Source of the DNA: a bacterium
GTDB lineage: Bacteria; Bacillota_I; Bacilli_A; RFN20; CAG-826
Assembly (NCBI GenBank): GCA_004561785.1
Contig: SFUB01000058.1
Location: 1-8,449 of the forward strand
Direction: 5' to 3'
DNA: 8,449 nucleotides
Below are positions 6,105 through 8,449 of the stretch, piece by piece. Both the position numbers and the translations under genes were made by a program. The notes beneath the pieces were generated by a model. It made no database searches and was not told where the DNA came from. It was given only the letters and a program-made list of their open reading frames with translations. Position 1 is the stretch's first letter; each line of letters begins with the position of its first letter.

Positions 6105-7151
6105 TTATAGATAATCGTAGATCATCTTGAAAGCCTCCTCGGTCTCGATGGAGTCGAAGGCCACGTCCTGCCCCTTCATGGCCCTCTTCAGGTTGTGGAA
6201 GCGGTCGCGGTCGTCTTTGGTGGCGAGGACGGCGTTGGTCACGAGGTCGGCGAAGTCGAAGGCGTAGGTGACGCGTCTCTTGCCGTCGTCCGCGCCTTTC
6301 TTCACGTAATAGAGGGGTCGCTCCTCGTCCTCGTAGTCGGTTGATTCGAACGCCGAATACTTTTGCCCCTCGAAGACGAAGCGGATGGCGAGACGGTACC
6401 CTCCCGGCATCGTGGGCATCACGTGGGAGTTCCGATCGTTAGCGAATGAGCCGGAGAAGGCCCAACGCGAATAGGCGGAGTTCTCATCGAAGAAGGGGTC
6501 GGTCTCACGGATTTTGGCGAGGAGATCCGGATGGATCCTTTTGAACCAAACGGCCCAATTCTTGCCCTTTTGCATGGTCCCGAGGCGAAGAGCCGAAGTC
6601 TTCACGCCCCAACCGGAGAAGAGCGGATTGTAGGCGGAATAGGGGTTGGAGGTCATGTAGAATTTGATGTCTGGGGATAATTTGAGCATCGTGGAGTGGA
6701 GCGTTTGGAACCGGCCGTATTCGTTGGGGAGGTATTTCTCCTTGTTGATGGGGTTGATTTCGTATTCGTCAAAGTATTCATAGGCCACATCGGGGAAAGA
6801 TGTCTTCTTGAGGGTCGCTTCCTTCGCTCCCAAGGGGATGCAGTAGAAGAGAGGCCGTTTGTCCAGGAGGACGGCCCCGACTCCGCCGATGCCCCGCATC
6901 TCCACGTTGAGGGGGCGGTCGATGAATTCCTTCATGAGGTTCAGGTAGTAGCGGATCGAGTACTCGTTCACGTCGTTGACCTGCCGGAAGAGAAGGGCGG
7001 TGGCCTTGCCCTTCCTCCACGCGGGCCACGCCTTCTTCATGAGGAAGGAGGTGGTCTTGCCGTCATGGCGTATCGATAGGATCGCGTTGAATTCCTTCTC
7101 GAGGCCATCGATGGCGGAGAAGTCGCAGTGGATGTTGTCCAATTCTTTCAT
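6105..7151 (-). CDS. DNA packaging (encapsidation) ATPase, phi29 gp16 type
   Basis: A 348-residue P-loop ATPase (phi29 gp16 is about 332) that would drive DNA into the prohead through the portal. Visible motifs: a degenerate Walker A, SIRHDGKTT (26-34), with Lys32 and Thr33; an arginine-bearing strand LLFRQVND (53-60); Walker B, VAYEYFDEYE (122-131), with Asp128 and catalytic Glu129, followed by PNEYGRFQTLHSTM like the gp16 PNEVSALLNLMDTVF segment; and KFYMTSNPYSAYNPLF (163-178), the sensor motif matching gp16 CLSNAVSVVNPYF. The C-terminal part (about 200-348) would be the nuclease-like/RNA-binding region and is divergent. Start 7151 is set by GGAGG eight bases upstream; the ATG at 7166 precedes that site. 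It is the first gene of the late operon, whereas gene 16 is last in phi29. Confidence 0.87.
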   Translation of the reverse strand: MKELDNIHCDFSAIDGLEKEFNAILSIRHDGKTTSFLMKKAWPAWRKGKATALLFRQVNDVNEYSIRYYLNLMKEFIDRPLNVEMRGIGGVGAVLLDKRPLFYCIPLGAKEATLKKTSFPDVAYEYFDEYEINPINKEKYLPNEYGRFQTLHSTMLKLSPDIKFYMTSNPYSAYNPLFSGWGVKTSALRLGTMQKGKNWAVWFKRIHPDLLAKIRETDPFFDENSAYSRWAFSGSFANDRNSHVMPTMPGGYRLAIRFVFEGQKYSAFESTDYEDEERPLYYVKKGADDGKRRVTYAFDFADLVTNAVLATKDDRDRFHNLKRAMKGQDVAFDSIETEEAFKMIYDYL

Positions 7152-7159
7152 TCGTTTTT

Positions 7160-7164
7160 CCTCC
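7160..7164 (-). promoter_or_regulatory. Ribosome binding site choosing ATPase start 7151
   Basis: GGAGG eight bases before ATG 7151. It overlaps the in-frame ATG at 7166-7164, which therefore cannot use it. Confidence 0.7.
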
Positions 7165-7170
7165 ATGGTG

Positions 7171-7179
7171 ATTTTAGCA
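7171..7179 (-). promoter_or_regulatory. Candidate leftward late promoter (extended -10)
   Basis: Reading leftward, TGCTAAAAT is an extended -10 element (TGn plus TAAAAT, five of six bases of TATAAT). Transcription would begin near 7164-7166, leaving a very short leader holding the ATPase ribosome binding site. No good -35 is present at 16-18 bp spacing; upstream there are only A/T tracts. A promoter with a good -10 and no -35 is what would be expected if an activator is needed, as for the late A3 promoter of phi29. Confidence 0.4.
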
Positions 7180-7182
7180 TCT

Positions 7183-7206
7183 TTAAAAATATTTTAATAT
7201 TTTTAA
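7183..7206. promoter_or_regulatory. A/T-only palindrome, candidate operator over leftward promoter
   Basis: Perfect inverted repeat with 11-bp arms (TTAAAAATATT at 7183-7193, AATATTTTTAA at 7196-7206) and a TT centre. It spans roughly -18 to -41 of the proposed leftward start. Its A- and T-tracts also suggest curved DNA. It could bind a dimeric regulator or a nucleoid-type protein; being A/T only, some of the symmetry may be chance. Confidence 0.45.
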
Positions 7207-7208
7207 TT

Positions 7209-7229
7209 TTCGGCTTGTATCTAGCCGAA
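7209..7229. promoter_or_regulatory. Palindrome over the rightward -35, candidate operator
   Basis: Perfect 7-bp inverted repeat TTCGGCT (7209-7215) and AGCCGAA (7223-7229) around a 7-bp centre. It covers the whole -35 box (7215-7220) of the rightward promoter. Neither strand has a T-tract after it, so an operator fits better than a terminator. A protein bound here would block the rightward promoter. Confidence 0.5.
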
Positions 7230-7243
7230 TGGATGCATATAAT
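7215..7243 (+). promoter_or_regulatory. Rightward sigma-A-type promoter
   Basis: TTGTAT (-35, 7215-7220; four of six consensus bases) and a perfect TATAAT (-10, 7238-7243) are separated by exactly 17 bp. Transcription should start near 7250 and read the rightward small-gene operon. Confidence 0.72.
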
Positions 7244-7291
7244 AATAGTGACCCGAGGCCCATGCGCCGAGAAAGAAAGGACGGGTCAGAC

Positions 7292-7546
7292 ATGGAAAGA
7301 CAATATTACATTGGAATGTATTCTGAAGCAGGTTGGATGCTTCCGCACTCGATCGTTACACTTGATTCAATCGGCAACACCACGAAAGTAGACGATGAAA
7401 CAGCGATCAAAACATTAAAATCCGCCTGGGAAGAGGTTAGCGACGAGTACAAGGAAGAATATGGCGTTTACGCGATTGCGTTATACACGAAAGGCCGGTT
7501 CAGTAGGTGCGTTTACTGCCTCGGTAAAGATGAACTAGACAAATGA
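7292..7546 (+). CDS. Unrecognised 84-aa protein, first rightward gene
   Basis: An 84-residue protein beginning MERQYYIGMYSEAGW. It has an aromatic N-terminal strand, a charged helix (about 34-57), a strand GVYAIALYTK (58-67) and a short CVYC pair (73-76). No domain is recognised and there is no signal or membrane segment. The frame is open upstream to an ATG at 7229, but that lies inside the promoter spacer before the expected transcript start near 7250. ATG 7262 has no good site. ATG 7292 has AAAGGA ten bases upstream and is preferred, with moderate certainty. It is the promoter-proximal gene of the rightward operon, a common place for early host-takeover or regulatory proteins; that role is inferred from position only. 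Confidence 0.7.
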   Translation: MERQYYIGMYSEAGWMLPHSIVTLDSIGNTTKVDDETAIKTLKSAWEEVSDEYKEEYGVYAIALYTKGRFSRCVYCLGKDELDK

Positions 7547-7567
7547 GCAACGAGAAGGAGGACTAAA

Positions 7568-7783
7568 ATGGAAAGCAAAGAAGAACTGATCAACAACCTA
7601 AAGGAAAGGGAGGAATACCTCGAGGGCGAGTGGTGTCAACTCGGCGATCTCGCGGACAAGATGGGCGGGCTTGACGCCCTCATGGAGAGCGACTCGCGCG
7701 ATGCCAAAGACCTCATGATGGCGTTCACCGCCACGTGTAAGGCGCTCAACGCGATCCGTCGCATGATCGATAGGAACAAGTAA
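7568..7783 (+). CDS. Unrecognised 71-aa helical protein
   Basis: A 71-residue, almost entirely helical protein: a Glu/Lys-rich first helix (about 3-22), GDLADKMGGLDALM (26-39), and a last helix (about 44-70) ending in RRMIDRNK. Two Cys (23 and 57) lie in separate helices. The pattern suggests a small helical bundle or a coiled-coil dimer. No family is recognised. A strong AAGGAGG lies six bases before ATG 7568; the gene sits 21 bases after the previous stop and 12 before the next start, so it belongs to the rightward operon. Confidence 0.83.
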   Translation: MESKEELINNLKEREEYLEGEWCQLGDLADKMGGLDALMESDSRDAKDLMMAFTATCKALNAIRRMIDRNK

Positions 7784-7795
7784 GGAGAAGTAAAA

Positions 7796-8059
7796 ATGAA
7801 ATACTACGAAAGAAATATCATCGTCAAAGACTATCAGGGACCCCACGGCAAAGCCGTTTGGGTCCCGCAAAGGCAATTCTTCAAGACGAATAAGGGAGAG
7901 TTCCTAGCCGAAGCGAACAAGGGGAAGAGAATCCTCTTCTCTGAGACCAAAGACAAAGACCTCATCAAACGCCTTCGCAAAGCGGAAGCCGATCGGATCT
8001 ATTCCGAAACTGAGCAATTGAGCAGTCTGGAGATCTACTGGAGGAAGCCATTAAGATGA
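7796..8059 (+). CDS. Unrecognised 87-aa basic protein
   Basis: An 87-residue, Lys/Arg-rich protein starting MKYYERNIIVKDYQGPHGKA, with strand-like segments in the first 50 residues (VWVPQRQFF at 21-29, RILFSET at 45-51) followed by a charged helix (DKDLIKRLRKAEADRIYSE, 53-71). Net positive charge would allow nucleic-acid binding, but no motif proves it. AAGGAG lies eight bases before ATG 7796. Its stop overlaps the start of the next gene (ATGA), indicating coupled translation. Confidence 0.83.
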   Translation: MKYYERNIIVKDYQGPHGKAVWVPQRQFFKTNKGEFLAEANKGKRILFSETKDKDLIKRLRKAEADRIYSETEQLSSLEIYWRKPLR

Positions 8060-8346
8060 TTGACCAGCAGGATCTGAAGCGAATCCGCAGAGCGTTGACG
8101 GATAAGGAATCGCCCCGCGTCTACGGGGAGGACCGGGGAGGGCGGATGATAACCCTCCTCGTCCTCAAGGTCGTGGACTTCGGGGATTCCTCCCAGTTGC
8201 TCCTGCGAGAGACGCGTACCGGGAGGTATCGGACGCTGGACGTTGAGAAAGGCAAATGGAATTCGGCGACCCTCATCCAAGATTCCCTCTTCGCGAAGAA
8301 GAGGGCGAAAGCAGGGAAGGCAAGATGGAAGGAGAAAATAGCATGA
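8056..8346 (+). CDS. Unrecognised 96-aa basic protein
   Basis: A 96-residue protein: an N-terminal helix (MIDQQDLKRIRRALTDKE), a hydrophobic strand pair (MITLLVLKVVDF, 31-42, and SQLLLRETRTGRYRTLDV, 46-63), and a strongly basic tail (KKRAKAGKARWKEK, 81-94). The layout could suit a small nucleic-acid binding protein, but no family is recognised. Its start overlaps the previous stop (ATGA), with GGAGG eleven bases upstream, and its own stop overlaps the start of the next gene in the same way. Confidence 0.82.
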   Translation: MIDQQDLKRIRRALTDKESPRVYGEDRGGRMITLLVLKVVDFGDSSQLLLRETRTGRYRTLDVEKGKWNSATLIQDSLFAKKRAKAGKARWKEKIA

Positions 8347-8449
8347 ACGGAACGGAATTTGCTATCGCCGATAGGGTCGGAGCGATAAGGGCGATGGCGG
8401 AAAAATACGATTTGGAAGACGTGGCATACCTTTCCTTCTCAGGAGGCTC
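8343..8449 (+). CDS. PP-loop ATPase, PAPS-reductase-like (5' part only)
   Basis: The first 35 complete codons of a gene cut by the window edge. The N-terminus has a helix (RVGAIRAMAEKY, 11-22) and then DVAYLSFSGG (26-35), with the next codon TCN giving Ser. Strand plus SFSGGS is the start of the SGGxDS phosphate-binding PP-loop of ATP pyrophosphatases; a helix ending ~EKY just before it is typical of PAPS-reductase-like proteins, often found in phages. The critical Asp-Ser lies beyond the edge. Such enzymes activate a substrate with ATP; related ones act in sulfate reduction, DNA phosphorothioation or base modification, and which applies cannot be said. AAGGAG lies eight bases before ATG 8343, which overlaps the previous stop. 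Confidence 0.55.
   Translation, partial: MNGTEFAIADRVGAIRAMAEKYDLEDVAYLSFSGG

Noticed and set aside
7183..7206. A/T palindrome as a terminator
   Set aside because: It has no G/C in the stem and lies upstream of the leftward genes, where a terminator would have no purpose.
7209..7229. The 7-bp palindrome as an intrinsic terminator
   Set aside because: The bases following the stem on either strand are not a T-tract, and it sits on a -35 box.
1..8449. CRISPR array, tRNA/rRNA genes, insertion sequences, phi29-type packaging RNA or terminal repeats
   Set aside because: I saw no regularly spaced repeats, no cloverleaf or rRNA segments, no transposase, and no room outside genes for a packaging RNA. 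A packaging RNA or protein-primed ends may lie elsewhere in the genome.

Overview
This window looks like part of a small, tailed, phi29-type bacteriophage (podovirus) or a closely related provirus. The diagnostic genes are a phi29 gp16-type packaging ATPase, a gp9-type tail tube/knob protein with a long hydrophobic loop, a gp10-type portal and a phi29-type major capsid protein. Strong AAGGAG/GGAGG ribosome binding sites before nearly every gene, and the hydrophobic pore loop of the tail protein, suggest a Bacillota-like (Gram-positive) host. That host call is an inference. The standard genetic code fits: UGA ends many of the genes and none of the real reading frames needs recoding. All family assignments come from remembered sequence patterns; no search was run.

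Layout. Positions 7151 to 112 form one leftward (minus-strand) late operon with almost no gaps: packaging ATPase (7151-6105), tail tube/knob (6087-4012), portal (4009-3077), a short probable lower-collar protein (3108-2605), a small holin-like membrane protein (2602-2309), probable scaffold (2312-2016), major capsid (2019-931), then two unrecognised small proteins (872-513 and 501-112). A strong intrinsic terminator at 61-95 closes the operon. A separate hairpin (889-913) sits just after the capsid gene. The last gene is strikingly AT-rich compared with the GC-rich structural genes.

From about 7250 rightward runs a plus-strand operon of four small unrecognised proteins (7292-7546, 7568-7783, 7796-8059, 8056-8346) and the start of a PP-loop (PAPS-reductase-like) enzyme that runs off the window at 8449. 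Tight spacing and ATGA overlaps suggest they are co-translated; by position they are probably early genes.

The two operons diverge from about 140 bp (7152-7291), the only notable non-coding region. It carries a good sigma-A-type rightward promoter, a likely leftward promoter with an extended -10 and no -35, and two separate perfect inverted repeats, one over each promoter. This resembles in principle the early/late switch of phi29 and is the best candidate here for an undescribed regulatory system. The left 60 bases are outside the operon and may hold the start of another leftward gene.
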